Below are positions 17,358-25,651 of a stretch of 48,912 bases of DNA, one piece after another. Both the position numbers and the translations under genes were made by a program. How positions within the stretch are numbered: the stretch's first letter is position 1; the number at the start of each line of letters is the position of its first letter. The notes under the pieces were generated by a model, which saw only the letters and a list, made by a program, of their open reading frames with translations, did not search any database and was not told where the DNA came from. The stretch is taken from contig JAUSJX010000130.1 of NCBI GenBank assembly GCA_030647435.1, positions 1-48,912 of the forward strand, written 5' to 3'. The DNA is from Candidatus Rokuibacteriota bacterium. Its GTDB lineage: Bacteria > Methylomirabilota > Methylomirabilia > Rokubacteriales > CSP1-6.

Positions 17358-18248
17358 ATGGGGATCCTGGTGGCGTCCGTCCGGGGAGACTTTGTCGCGA
17401 GAGTCAGCGGGCTCGATCTCTCGAAGCCGCTCGACGACGGCGACTTCGGCCAGGTGCGGGACGCCTTCCACCGCGACGCCGTGCTGGTCTTCCCCGAGCA
17501 ACCGCAGAGCGACGAGCAGCAGATCGCCTTCAGCGAGCGCTTCGGCCCCCTCGAGGTCAGCATCCGCAAGGACAGGCCGCGGGCCGTGGCGCGCGCTGAA
17601 GTCTCCGACCTCTCCAACGTGGACGCCGACGGCCGGCTCTACGCCCCGGACGACGAGCGCTCCATCTACAACGCGGGCAACCGCCTCTGGCACAGCGACA
17701 GCTCCTTCAAGCGCGTGCCGGCCATGGCCTCGCTCCTCTCGGGCCGCGAGGTGCCGCCGCACGGCGGCGAGACCGAGTACGCCGATCTCCGCGGCGCGTG
17801 GGATGCCCTGCCGGCCGAGCGCCGCCGAGGGCTCGATGCGCTCGTCGCCGAGCACAGTTTCGTCTACTCGCGGGGGCTCATCGGCTACGACCAGTTCACC
17901 GACGCGGAGCGGGCCATCGTCCCGCCGATCCAGCAGGCGGTGGTGAGAACCCACCCGGCGACGGGCAGGAAGTCCCTCTACCTGGGCTCCCACGCCTCGT
18001 ACATCATCGGCAGGCCGGTGGAGGAAGGCCGCGCGCTGCTGAAGGAGCTGCTGGAATTCGCGACTCAGCCCCAGTTCGTCTACTGCCACGTCTGGAAACG
18101 GAACGACCTCGTCATGTGGGACAACCGCTGCGTGCTTCACCGCGGTCGCCCGTGGGACGAACAGCGTCACCGCCGGGTCATGCACCGGACCACGATCGCC
18201 GGCGCCGGCCCCACGGTCGTGGACGGCCGCCCCATCCCCGTCGGCTAG
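17358..18248 (+). CDS. TauD/TfdA-family 2-oxoglutarate dioxygenase
   Basis: The 296-residue Fe(II)/2-oxoglutarate oxygenase hydroxylates or cleaves small acids such as taurine or phenoxyacetates. The metal triad is H112-x-D114 (LWHSDSSFK) and H261 (CVLHRGRPWD). The 2-oxoglutarate arginine is in RRVMHRTTI. The N-terminal FGQVRDAFHRDAVLVFP also fits. ATG 17358 follows GGAGG by 8 nt, immediately after the VOC stop. Last gene of the run that starts at 12413. Confidence 0.9.
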   Translation: MGILVASVRGDFVARVSGLDLSKPLDDGDFGQVRDAFHRDAVLVFPEQPQSDEQQIAFSERFGPLEVSIRKDRPRAVARAEVSDLSNVDADGRLYAPDDERSIYNAGNRLWHSDSSFKRVPAMASLLSGREVPPHGGETEYADLRGAWDALPAERRRGLDALVAEHSFVYSRGLIGYDQFTDAERAIVPPIQQAVVRTHPATGRKSLYLGSHASYIIGRPVEEGRALLKELLEFATQPQFVYCHVWKRNDLVMWDNRCVLHRGRPWDEQRHRRVMHRTTIAGAGPTVVDGRPIPVG

Positions 18249-18257
18249 ACCGTTTGG

Positions 18258-18355
18258 CCGGGGTCAGGTCTTGCATTCCTACATTTCCGGGCCCGGTTAA
18301 TCGCGGCTAGCCCAGTCCTGGGTGCCTGATGTCGTAATGCAAGACCTGACCCCGG
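18258..18355. repeat. 98-bp element with perfect 20-bp inverted repeats
   Basis: CCGGGGTCAGGTCTTGCATT at 18258-18277 is repeated exactly as its reverse complement at 18336-18355. Repeats beginning GGGGTCAGGTCTTG are, to my recollection, common interspersed elements in environmental bacterial genomes, probably mobilised by REP-type (IS200-like) transposases. It lies after the TauD stop and truncates the cytochrome gene on the other strand, whose remaining reading frame runs into it. Confidence 0.85.
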
Positions 18356-18639
18356 ACATGGCACACGCCGTTGAAGTCGCCCAAGACGGTCTCGGCCGTC
18401 GCGGGCTGCATGGCGCGCTGATGATGCGAGCCCAGCCACTCGTTGCTCTGCTTCGCGTGGCACTCGGCGCAGGAGCGGTCACCGACGTACGCCACCAGCC
18501 TGCCTTTAGTCGCCCTGTTGGGCTCTAAGCCGGAGAGGAGCTTCCAGCCGACGACCACGGCCGCCGCCAGGACGATCATCGCCGCGAGGCCAACCCAGAG
18601 GCGCTGCCCGCGTGGCGGCGGCGCAGCGGCCGGGCTCAG
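18307..18639 (-). pseudogene. Truncated N-terminus of a cytochrome c / TPR protein
   Basis: The minus frame encodes one membrane helix (LWVGLAAMIVLAAAVVVGWKLL), then YVGDRSCAECHAKQSNEWLG and SHHQRAMQPATAETVLGDFN. CAECH is a c-type heme site. YVG-x-CAxCH...W.GSHH..AMQPA...VLGDF is the start I know from large multiheme TPR cytochromes. After VLGDFNGV the similarity stops where the 98-bp element begins, so hundreds of residues are lost. Its start seems to be CTG 18639, which overlaps the AI-2E stop (CTGA); the first ATG is at 18579. Confidence 0.75.
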
Positions 18640-19703
18640 GCTCCGTGTTCCTCTTCGGCGAAGCGAAAGAGGGCGAGCACGAGGGCGACCACCACGGGAC
18701 CGAGGATGATGCCGATGGCGCCGAATGTCGCGAGGCCGCCCATCAGACCGAGGAGCACGGGCAGCGTCGAGATCTGTGCCCGGCCGGAGACGACGAGCGG
18801 CTTGACGATATTGTCCACCAGGGAGACCACCACCAGGCCCCAGAAGGCGAGGAAGATGGCGGCGCCCACCCGCCCGTGCGCGACAAGCACAATCGCTGCG
18901 GGGACCCATACCAGGGCTGAGCCCACCAGCGGGATGAGCGCCGCCAGCGAGGCCAGGACACCGAAGACGACGGGAGACGGCAGGCCCGTGAACGCGAAGC
19001 TGAGGCCGACCAGCGTCCCTTGGCACACGGCCGTGAGGAGCGTCCCCAGGGCCACCGCCCGCGTCACGGCCGAGAGGTGGCCGACCAGGTGCTCCTTCCG
19101 CTCGGCGCTCAGCGGGATCATGGTCAGGCCGCGCGCCACCGCCCGCTCGCCGTCGCGCACGAAGAAGAATAGGAGGAAGAGGGTCAGGGTCACCTCGACA
19201 ACCACACCCAGCACGCCGGCGAAGAAGGCGCCGCTAGAGGCGACGAGGAGGATCAGCAGCGACTTGGAGCCTTGGATCGCCAAGCCCTGGATCTGCTCCG
19301 GTGACACGGATACGAGCCTGCTGATCCACTGGACGAGGCGGTCGAGGGCCGGCACCAGAAAGACGTCGCTCGCCTGGGCGATCTTGTACCGGTCGGCGAG
19401 TTCCTGGAGCTTGGCGACGAGCTCGGACGCCTGGCCGGCGAAGACGACCGCGGTGACGACGGCCGGGATCAGGACGAAGAGCGCCCCCGCCAGCGTCACG
19501 AGCAAGGCCGCGAGACTCCGGCGCCCGCGGAAGGCGCGCGTGAGCCGGCGCGTGACGGGCGCGAGGAGAAAAGCGAGCAACCCCGCCCACAGGATGGATT
19601 CGAAGAAGGGCTTGAGGATGCTCAGGAGGGCCAGCGCCAGCAGCGCGGCCGCGGTCAGCCAGAACACCCTCGCGTAAAAGCGGCTGTCGCTCTCCTGGGC
19701 CAT
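18636..19703 (-). CDS. AI-2E/PerM-family membrane permease
   Basis: A 355-residue inner-membrane protein with about eight hydrophobic helices and the UPF0118 pattern: ILWAGLLAFLLAPVTRRLTRAF near the start, the central amphipathic stretch, FFVRDGERAV, and the end segment IIGLPVLLGLMGGLATFGAIGIILGPVVVALV (written in parts: LPVLLGLMGGLATFGAIG, ILGPVVVALVLAL). Family members export autoinducer-2 or act in Na+/H+ antiport and stress. Substrate unknown. The cytochrome fragment is coupled to its stop. A 31-codon ORF lies 6 bp upstream. Confidence 0.88.
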   Translation of the reverse strand: MAQESDSRFYARVFWLTAAALLALALLSILKPFFESILWAGLLAFLLAPVTRRLTRAFRGRRSLAALLVTLAGALFVLIPAVVTAVVFAGQASELVAKLQELADRYKIAQASDVFLVPALDRLVQWISRLVSVSPEQIQGLAIQGSKSLLILLVASSGAFFAGVLGVVVEVTLTLFLLFFFVRDGERAVARGLTMIPLSAERKEHLVGHLSAVTRAVALGTLLTAVCQGTLVGLSFAFTGLPSPVVFGVLASLAALIPLVGSALVWVPAAIVLVAHGRVGAAIFLAFWGLVVVSLVDNIVKPLVVSGRAQISTLPVLLGLMGGLATFGAIGIILGPVVVALVLALFRFAEEEHGA

Positions 19704-19709
19704 GAGGCG

Positions 19710-19805
19710 CTAGGCGAACGTGAACTTGCTCTCGATCGTCACGGTGCCCGAGGGCTTGTCGTCCGCCGCCGCCACGACCCAGATCCATGCACGCGCCATC
19801 GTCAT
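19710..19805 (-). CDS. Small 31-residue ORF upstream of the AI-2E permease
   Basis: ATG 19805 has an AAGGAG Shine-Dalgarno directly upstream. The ORF reads MTMARAWIWVVAAADDKPSG and ends TIESKFTFA, stopping 6 bp before the permease ATG. A TACACT (19846-19841, minus strand) could be its -10. It could be a leader peptide that couples translation to the permease, or the remnant of a longer gene. No homolog recognised. Confidence 0.35.
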   Translation of the reverse strand: MTMARAWIWVVAAADDKPSGTVTIESKFTFA

Positions 19806-19859
19806 TCTCCTTGCCCGGCACAAACTTTTACCGCCGCTGGAGTGTAACACGGGGCGCGG

Positions 19860-19865
19860 TATAGT
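19860..19865 (+). promoter_or_regulatory. -10 element of a leaderless CoA-transferase transcript
   Basis: TATAGT (five of six consensus bases) lies 7 nt before ATG 19873, the distance at which transcription normally starts. No Shine-Dalgarno is present. The arrangement duplicates that at 209-221 in front of the other CoA-transferase. Confidence 0.5.
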
Positions 19866-19872
19866 AGCGGGC

Positions 19873-21072
19873 ATGGCCACCTTCCCCCTCGCCCTCGACG
19901 GCGTCCGCGTGCTCGATCTCTCCCGCGTCATCGCCGGCCCCTGGTGCGGCGCTCTCCTGGCCGACCTCGGGGCCGACGTCATCAAGGTGGAGGACACGGG
20001 CGGCGGCGACGAGTCCCGCACCTGGCCGCCCCACAAGGACGGCGAAGCCGCGGCCTATCTCCTCTTCAACCGCAACAAGCGCGGCATGACGCTCGATCTC
20101 AAGGCCCCGGAGGCGGTCGAGGTCGTCAAGACCCTCGTCGGGTCCTCCGACGTCCTCATCGAGAACTTCCGCACGGGCACCATGGAGAGCTTCGGCCTCG
20201 GCTACGAGGCGCTGGCGGCGATCAATCCCCGGCTCATCTACTGCTCCGTCTCGGCCTTCGGCCGGACAGGCCCGCGCAAGGACGCGCCGGGCTACGAGGC
20301 GCTCATGCAGGCCTTCTCCGGCATCATGTCCATCACCGGTGAGCCGGGCGGCCAGCCGGTGCGCGCGGGCGTGTCCTTCCTGGATCTCTCGACGGGCATA
20401 CTTTGCGCAATGGGCGTCTGCGCCGCCCTGATCCAGCGGGAGCGCACCGGGCTCGGCCAGCGGGTCGACGGCTCGCTCCTCGAGACCGCGGTGAGCCTGC
20501 TGGCCTTCCACGCCGAGGGCTACCTCCTGACCGGCGCCGTCCCCAAGGCGCTCGGCTCGGGGCATCCGTCGCTCTCGCCCTACCGCAACTTCAAGTGCAA
20601 GGACGGCCAGTGGATCTTCATCGCCGCGGCCAACGACCGCTTCTGGCTGAAGCTCGTGGGCGCGCTCGGCCTCGACGACCTGGCGGCCGACCCGCGATTC
20701 GCGGTCAACCAGCAGCGGGTCAAGAATCGTGTCGAGCTCGAGACGCTGCTGGAGCGGGTGATCGGCGAGCGGGACCGCGAGCCACTCTTGAAGCTCCTGG
20801 CGGAGGCCGACGTCCCCGCCACGCCCGTCAACACCGTGGCCGAGGTGATGACCGACCCGCAGACGATCGAGCGCGGTATCGTCCAGAAGGTGACGCACCC
20901 CACGCTCGGCGAGATCCCCGTGGTCGGGACGCCGCTCAAGTTCTCGCGGATGGCGCCGGGCGTGCGGCGCGCCGCGCCGCTCCGCGGCGAGCACACCGAC
21001 CAGATCCTGGCCGAGTGCGGCCTGGCGCCTTCGAGGATCCGCGAGCTGCGCGACAAGAAAGTCGTCTTGTAA
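19873..21072 (+). CDS. CaiB/BaiF type III CoA-transferase (second copy)
   Basis: The 399-residue paralog of the protein at 221-1429 has [52 protein letters not shown] and [18 protein letters not shown]. It also has the substrate-proximal stretch [26 protein letters not shown]. These are formyl-CoA-transferase-like landmarks, including the aspartate-bearing loop. ATG 19873 is fixed by homology; the frame stays open 51 codons upstream without similarity. MsrA follows 13 bp later and is probably co-transcribed. Acyl group and donor unknown. Confidence 0.9.
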   Translation: MATFPLALDGVRVLDLSRVIAGPWCGALLADLGADVIKVEDTGGGDESRTWPPHKDGEAAAYLLFNRNKRGMTLDLKAPEAVEVVKTLVGSSDVLIENFRTGTMESFGLGYEALAAINPRLIYCSVSAFGRTGPRKDAPGYEALMQAFSGIMSITGEPGGQPVRAGVSFLDLSTGILCAMGVCAALIQRERTGLGQRVDGSLLETAVSLLAFHAEGYLLTGAVPKALGSGHPSLSPYRNFKCKDGQWIFIAAANDRFWLKLVGALGLDDLAADPRFAVNQQRVKNRVELETLLERVIGERDREPLLKLLAEADVPATPVNTVAEVMTDPQTIERGIVQKVTHPTLGEIPVVGTPLKFSRMAPGVRRAAPLRGEHTDQILAECGLAPSRIRELRDKKVVL

Positions 21073-21085
21073 CCGGAGGGCACCC

Positions 21086-21733
21086 ATGTTCGGTCTCCAC
21101 AAGCTCTCGATGATCGCGGAGGACGAGGCGCTTCCCGGCCGCGCGGCGGCCATGCCGGCGCCCGCGGCGCATTTCGTGAGCGGCGCGCACCTCGAGCCGC
21201 CTTTCCCCGCCGGCACGGAGCTGGCGCTCTTCGGCATGGGCTGCTTCTGGGGCGCTGAGCGGATCTTCTGGCAGGCGGGGGGCGTCTACTCGACCTCGGT
21301 CGGCTATGCGGGCGGCTTCACACCCAACCCGACCTACGAGGAAGTCTGCAGCGGCCTGACGGGGCATACGGAAGCCGTGCGCGTGGTTTTCGAACCCGCC
21401 GCGATTTCCTACGACAGGCTGCTCCGCCTCTTCTGGGAGGGCCACGACCCGACCCAGGGCATGCGCCAGGGCAATGACACGGGCACCCAGTACCGCTCCG
21501 CCATCTACTGCTACGGCGACGCGCAGCTCCGAGCCGCCGAGGCGTCGAAGGACGCGTATCAGCGGGCGCTGGGCAAGGCGGGCTACAAGGCGATCACGAG
21601 CGAGATCCGGCAGGCGCCCGACTTCTACTACGCGGAGGACTACCACCAGCAGTACCTCGCGAAGAACCCGCGGGGCTACTGCGGGATCGGCGGAACGGGC
21701 GTCAGCTGTCCGGCCGGGCTCACGACGCTCTAA
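21086..21733 (+). CDS. msrA: Peptide methionine (S)-S-oxide reductase
   Basis: The 215-residue thioredoxin-dependent enzyme repairs methionine-S-sulfoxide in proteins. The catalytic C53 is in [15 protein letters not shown], followed by [34 protein letters not shown] and [12 protein letters not shown]. The resolving cysteines are in [13 protein letters not shown] 40-residue N-terminal extension without a signal peptide resembles long bacterial MsrA forms. GGAGGG precedes the ATG. No msrB is adjacent. Confidence 0.95.
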   Translation: MFGLHKLSMIAEDEALPGRAAAMPAPAAHFVSGAHLEPPFPAGTELALFGMGCFWGAERIFWQAGGVYSTSVGYAGGFTPNPTYEEVCSGLTGHTEAVRVVFEPAAISYDRLLRLFWEGHDPTQGMRQGNDTGTQYRSAIYCYGDAQLRAAEASKDAYQRALGKAGYKAITSEIRQAPDFYYAEDYHQQYLAKNPRGYCGIGGTGVSCPAGLTTL

Positions 21734-21767
21734 GGAGGGCGGCATCGTCGGTCGGCGGAGTCGTGGA

Positions 21768-22076
21768 GTGGCCGTGGTGGCGTGGCTCGTGAAAGCCTCC
21801 CTGCTCGGCGGGTGCGCCTGGCTCGGCTTCGAGACGGCCGACTCGGTGATGAAGGAGGGGCAGCAGCTCTACCTGGACAAGAAATACGACGAGGCCATCG
21901 TCAAGTTCGAGCGGGTCTTCGAGCTCGACAGCACGCGCCGGCTCGCGTACGTCTACATCGCCCGCTGCTACATGGCCAAGGACAGCTGGAGCAAGGCCAT
22001 GTCCAATGCCCGCCTCGCGTACCAGGCCGCGCCCGCCGGCGAGGACGTCGTGCCCACGCTGGCAGGCCGCCGATAA
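21768..22076 (+). CDS. Small TPR lipoprotein, C-terminus ended by a repeat
   Basis: From GTG 21768 (GGAG 7 nt upstream) the 102-residue product starts with a lipoprotein signal (VVAWLVKASLLGGC, lipobox LGGC). One to two TPR units follow: EGQQLYLDKKYDEAIVKFER, VFELDSTRRLAYVYIARCYM and SWSKAMSNARLAYQAAP. It probably scaffolds protein contacts at a membrane face. The last codons, A-G-R-R-stop, lie inside palindromic element C, so the original C-terminus was probably longer. GTG 21774 and 21777 are alternative starts. Confidence 0.6.
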   Translation: MAVVAWLVKASLLGGCAWLGFETADSVMKEGQQLYLDKKYDEAIVKFERVFELDSTRRLAYVYIARCYMAKDSWSKAMSNARLAYQAAPAGEDVVPTLAGRR

Positions 22077-22232
22077 GGGCCCATCTGCTTCGTTGGCTCG
22101 GTCGCTCTTAGCGAAACGTACGGAGAGTACGCCTCGCTCGTCGCATCCCTCGCCGCCTCGCATCTGGACCCTTCTCGCCGGCCTGCGGCCCTCGGGCGCC
22201 GCCTCGCAGATGGGCCCTTATCGGCGGCCTGC
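22062..22232. repeat. Palindromic interspersed element, copy C (compound)
   Basis: The first 120 bp match copies A and B. A second right half is then added, so the outer ends (22062-22088 and 22206-22232) are a perfect 27-bp inverted repeat. Both ends encode A-G-R-R-stop reading inward: the left end terminates the TPR lipoprotein and the right end terminates the YidC-like gene. It separates two convergent genes. Confidence 0.88.
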
Positions 22233-23849
22233 TCGGCCGAGGCGGCGTTTCACTTCTTGGGCGGCGAGCTGGACGGCGTTTGTCGAGGTCCAGTAGAGGA
22301 CCATTCCGGCGGGAAAGGTGTAGAAGAGCAGGAAGAACAGCAGGGTCATGCCCGTCAGGTTTCTGCGCTGCCTGCGAACGAGAGAGGGCGTGAGAGCGGA
22401 GGAGCGGAACCGGAGCAGGGCCGCCAGCGATACGCCGCTCATCAGGAACGGCAGCAGGTTCAGGTAGCACCCGAAGAACGGCAGGCACACGGGCAGCCGC
22501 AACAGCTCGTCCGGCCTCGACAGGTCCTGGATCCAGAGAAACCCCACCCGGCTGAGATCGAAGTCCTCCGCCAGCATGTCGAACACGGCGACGAACACGG
22601 GCAGCTGGATCAGGACGCCGAGCAGGCTCCTCAGCGTGTACAGCGGGTGGACACCCTCCTCACGGTACAGGGCCAGCGTGCGCCGCGCGCGCTCCTCGCC
22701 CCGATGGGCCGCCTTGATGGCGTCGAGCCCTGGCTGAAGCCGCGCCTGTGTGGCGTTGACCTGCTCCTGCCAGCGCTCGGCCACGACCGTCAGCGGCAGG
22801 AGGAGGACCTTGACGGACACCGCGAGGGCGACGATCGCGAGGCCGGGTTGGCCGACGAGCGCGGTCAGCCCGTGGAGGAGGAACAGGAGCGCCAGGCTCA
22901 GCGCGCGCAGCCAGGACCAGAGCCCGGAGAAGAGCAGCCGTTCGAGGCCCGGGTCGGCGCGGGTCAGCGCGCGGCTCTCCAGCGGCCCCGAGTAGAAGGT
23001 GTAGCGCCACGAGAGCCGTCCTGGCGGGTCGGCCGTGACGAGGGCGGCGCTCGCGCCGGACCGAGGCTCGAGGACGCCGGCGTCGCCGGGACGCAGGAAC
23101 ACCGCCCAGAATCGGCCGCGGAATCCCACCCAGTCGCCCGCGCCGAGAGGCGTGGGGTCTCGGGCGTCGTCGCCGACGGCGCGGACGCCGCCTCCAGCGA
23201 TGACCACCCGGCTCACGCGGTCGAGCATCGCGGAGAAGCCTGGTGCGGGCGCCGGGAGGAGACCTCGCCCCGCGCCCAGCTCGAGCTCGAGGCGCCGGCC
23301 CGCCGTGAACGCGGCGGCCTTCTCTCCACTCAGTCGCACCGTCATCACGACCTCGTAGCCCTCCCGCGAGACCTCGAACGACTTGGCCATGCGCACGCCG
23401 CCGCCCGGCAGGTCGGAGCGGAAGGTCACCATCCGGGCGCGTGCGCCCTCGGTGAGGTCGGCGGTGAAGCGCAGGCCCTGGAGATCCACGGGCGGACCAG
23501 GGCCGCGAAGGTAGAGCCGCGCCTGAGGCGGATCATCGCGGCCGGTGAAGCGGACGGACATCCCCTGCCCCACATCGGCCTGCGCGCAGGACGGATGACA
23601 GGCGCGCCACGCGACGGGGCTGGCGCCATCGAGGGAGAACACCAGGTCGAGACGGCTGGTCGTCACGCGGACCCGGTTGCCGCCCGTCTCGTCGGCCGAG
23701 ACAGGCAGGGCGGTCGCGCACGCGAGGAGGAGCAGCCCGGCAATCCGGAGCGGTTGGCGGCCGATCCCCGACGGCCCCCTTCGCCCGCCCAGCCGTGTCG
23801 CTATCGCCAGCCGCGCCGCTATCGCCAGCAGCGCAGCTATCGCCAGCAG
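22218..23849 (-). CDS. YidC/Oxa1-family membrane insertase paralog
   Basis: About 543 residues, close to the 548 of E. coli YidC. A signal-like helix (LRIAGLLLLACATALPVSA) leads to a periplasmic beta-domain (about 55-310, starting VRVTTSRLDLVFSLDGASPVAW). The conserved insertase domain then has GLAIVALAVSVKVLLLPLTV, ALYREEGVHPLYTLRSLLGV, LIQLPVFVAVFDML, LPFLMSGVSLAALLRF and FPAGMVLYWTSTNAVQ. In the groove the E. coli arginine position appears to be lysine (SVKVLLLPL). No ATG, GTG or TTG fits the start; CTG 23849 or 23846, just after the preceding stop, is the best guess. As last gene of the envelope operon it may insert or fold a dedicated partner and not be the housekeeping YidC. Confidence 0.82.
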   Translation of the reverse strand: MLAIAALLAIAARLAIATRLGGRRGPSGIGRQPLRIAGLLLLACATALPVSADETGGNRVRVTTSRLDLVFSLDGASPVAWRACHPSCAQADVGQGMSVRFTGRDDPPQARLYLRGPGPPVDLQGLRFTADLTEGARARMVTFRSDLPGGGVRMAKSFEVSREGYEVVMTVRLSGEKAAAFTAGRRLELELGAGRGLLPAPAPGFSAMLDRVSRVVIAGGGVRAVGDDARDPTPLGAGDWVGFRGRFWAVFLRPGDAGVLEPRSGASAALVTADPPGRLSWRYTFYSGPLESRALTRADPGLERLLFSGLWSWLRALSLALLFLLHGLTALVGQPGLAIVALAVSVKVLLLPLTVVAERWQEQVNATQARLQPGLDAIKAAHRGEERARRTLALYREEGVHPLYTLRSLLGVLIQLPVFVAVFDMLAEDFDLSRVGFLWIQDLSRPDELLRLPVCLPFFGCYLNLLPFLMSGVSLAALLRFRSSALTPSLVRRQRRNLTGMTLLFFLLFYTFPAGMVLYWTSTNAVQLAAQEVKRRLGRAGRR

Positions 23850-23860
23850 CGCAGCTATCG
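23796..23860. repeat. 18-bp tandem repeat at the YejM/YidC gene junction
   Basis: GCTATCGCCAGC recurs at 23800, 23818 and 23836, and GCTATCG at 23854, an exact 18-bp period with minor drift. On the minus strand each unit encodes L-A-I-A-A-L in the YidC frame and CGATAG in the preceding gene's frame; the last unit supplies that gene's TAG. Copy-number changes would lengthen the YidC N-terminus by six residues without shifting the frame. Confidence 0.85.
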
Positions 23861-25651
23861 GTAGAACCGGCGCATCTCCGCGAGCGCAGCCCGCAGGCCC
23901 GCGTTGGGGAGCTGCGGGTTCTGGACGAGGCGATAGTTCCGGTCGCGGATCTCGTAGCCGTTCGGGCGGACGATGGTCACCCGTTCCGGCTCGATCAAGG
24001 CGAAGTCGAGGTGGCTGGCGCCGATGAGCCATTCCCATTGGCTGTCGGAAAAAAGGCTCTGGCCGCTCGCGTAGTCGGAGGGCGGATTCGCGCAGCCGAA
24101 CAGCTCGGTGAGCAGGGTCGGCGCCACGTCGTTGTGGGAGGTTCGGCGAAGGACGCGCCCCGGCGGCCGCCCCGGCCAGCGGATGACCAGCGGCGTGTGC
24201 ATCTGGAGCTCGCTGTAGGCCGTTCCGTGTCCCGTGAAGCCCTGCCCGTTCTCATCGAACTCCATGCCGTGATCGGACGTGACGATGACTACGGTGCGCT
24301 CGTCGAGCTTCCGGCGCGCCAGGTCGTCGAGCACCCGCCCGATCAGGGCGTCGAGGAAGCGCACGGCGGTCAGGTAGCGGGAGTGCCGGCGGACCCACTC
24401 CGACGCGCCCGGCGGGACCGGCACGGCCGGGGGGTAGTCGTCGGGTGGCTCGAAAGCGGCCGCGGCATTGTAGTAGAGGAACCCGAAGAAGGGACGCGAC
24501 GGGTCCCGCCGGTCAAGCCAGTCGTACCACTCATCCGTCAAAATCCGGTCCCTCGCGGCGGACCCTGGGACGGGGGAGATCGTCTCGCGGCGCAGGTTCG
24601 GGATGCGGGCCAGGACCGTCCGATCCAGCTCGACGACCCAGCCGTACACGGGAGAGCTGGAGAACAGGCCGAGCTGGTAGTCGTACTTCCGGAAGAGGTC
24701 CATCAGCACCGGTGGCTGGCCGAGGTCGGCGAAGGCGTCCCAGTAGGTCGCGGGGAGCCCGTAAAACAGGGAGAACATGCCGGCCCGCGACGCGTTCCCG
24801 CCGCTGTAGTGCGCATCGAACCGGGTCGCGCCCTGCGCGAACTCGGCGAGCCTCGGCGCGGCGTTGGGCGCGAGGACATCGGCGCGCATGGCGTCGACCA
24901 CGACGAGCAGGACGTTGAGCATCGGGTGGCGTGGCTCGCACCGCAGGGGGGCCAGCGGGTAGTTGAGCTCGCCGTCGGGCGGCCGGCCGAGGGCGGTGAC
25001 GAGCCTGTGCTCCCGCGCCCGGGCTTCATCCACGAGGCCGAGCCTCGCCATCCGCCGCGAGTCTTTGAGCGGGAAGTACAGCGGCAGGTACCGGGTGAAC
25101 GCGGTCACCGGCACGTAACTGTGCGCCTCGGCCCACGCGTGGGCGAGGTGGCTCGCCACGAAGCAGATCCCGAGGCCCAGCGCCAGATACCTCCCGATGC
25201 GACGCCGCGGGGGGACCGCGCTGCGCTTCCAGACCCAGAGCGCCAGCATCGCCTCGATGGCCACCCCGACGAGGAAGTAGAGCGCGAGAAACGCCCAGGT
25301 CAGCGGCGCCAGCAGGAGGAAGGTCAGGACGCCGACGTGGTACCGGTTCTCGGCGAAGACCAGGCTGTCGAGGACCATGAAGCTGAGAACGGCGCTGGCC
25401 AGAAAGACGCCGAGGGGCACGACCACTTGAGGCCGCGGAACCAGCACCATCACGGGGACCAGCAGGAGGAACGGAATGTACCCGAGCGCGGTCATCTGGC
25501 CCAGGAAGGCGGGGACCGCGTAGATCCAGGCGAGCGAGGGTTGGAGCGCGGAGTAGTACCAGAGGTAGCGCAGGCCGACCCCAGCCAGGAGCGCCGCGTT
25601 GAGGACGGCGAACCAGCTTCCCCAGCGGAGCAGCCGCCTTCTCGCGCTCAC
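23855..25651 (-). CDS. YejM/PbgA-like inner-membrane sulfatase-fold protein
   Basis: The 598-residue protein has five membrane helices (about 13-33, 43-70, 77-100, 111-141, 155-174), an arm (HAWAEAHSYVPVTAFTRYLP) and a periplasmic alkaline-phosphatase-superfamily domain. The layout and many segments (SGGNASRAGMFSLFYGLP, ASGQSLFSD) mirror E. coli YejM (586 aa), which senses LPS and controls LpxC turnover. Unlike E. coli, the metal and nucleophile positions look complete: D253 (VVVDAMRADVL), S288, D460-H461 (TSDHGMEF) and H475 (TGHGTAY). It could therefore be an active phosphoryl-alcohol transferase or hydrolase. GTG 25651 overlaps the upstream stop (GTGA). Confidence 0.85.
   Translation of the reverse strand: MSARRRLLRWGSWFAVLNAALLAGVGLRYLWYYSALQPSLAWIYAVPAFLGQMTALGYIPFLLLVPVMVLVPRPQVVVPLGVFLASAVLSFMVLDSLVFAENRYHVGVLTFLLLAPLTWAFLALYFLVGVAIEAMLALWVWKRSAVPPRRRIGRYLALGLGICFVASHLAHAWAEAHSYVPVTAFTRYLPLYFPLKDSRRMARLGLVDEARAREHRLVTALGRPPDGELNYPLAPLRCEPRHPMLNVLLVVVDAMRADVLAPNAAPRLAEFAQGATRFDAHYSGGNASRAGMFSLFYGLPATYWDAFADLGQPPVLMDLFRKYDYQLGLFSSSPVYGWVVELDRTVLARIPNLRRETISPVPGSAARDRILTDEWYDWLDRRDPSRPFFGFLYYNAAAAFEPPDDYPPAVPVPPGASEWVRRHSRYLTAVRFLDALIGRVLDDLARRKLDERTVVIVTSDHGMEFDENGQGFTGHGTAYSELQMHTPLVIRWPGRPPGRVLRRTSHNDVAPTLLTELFGCANPPSDYASGQSLFSDSQWEWLIGASHLDFALIEPERVTIVRPNGYEIRDRNYRLVQNPQLPNAGLRAALAEMRRFYR

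Noticed and set aside
18640-19026. Longer upstream part of the cytochrome-fragment frame
   Set aside because: It is only the shadow of the AI-2E permease gene in another frame. Meaningful sequence begins at the permease stop.
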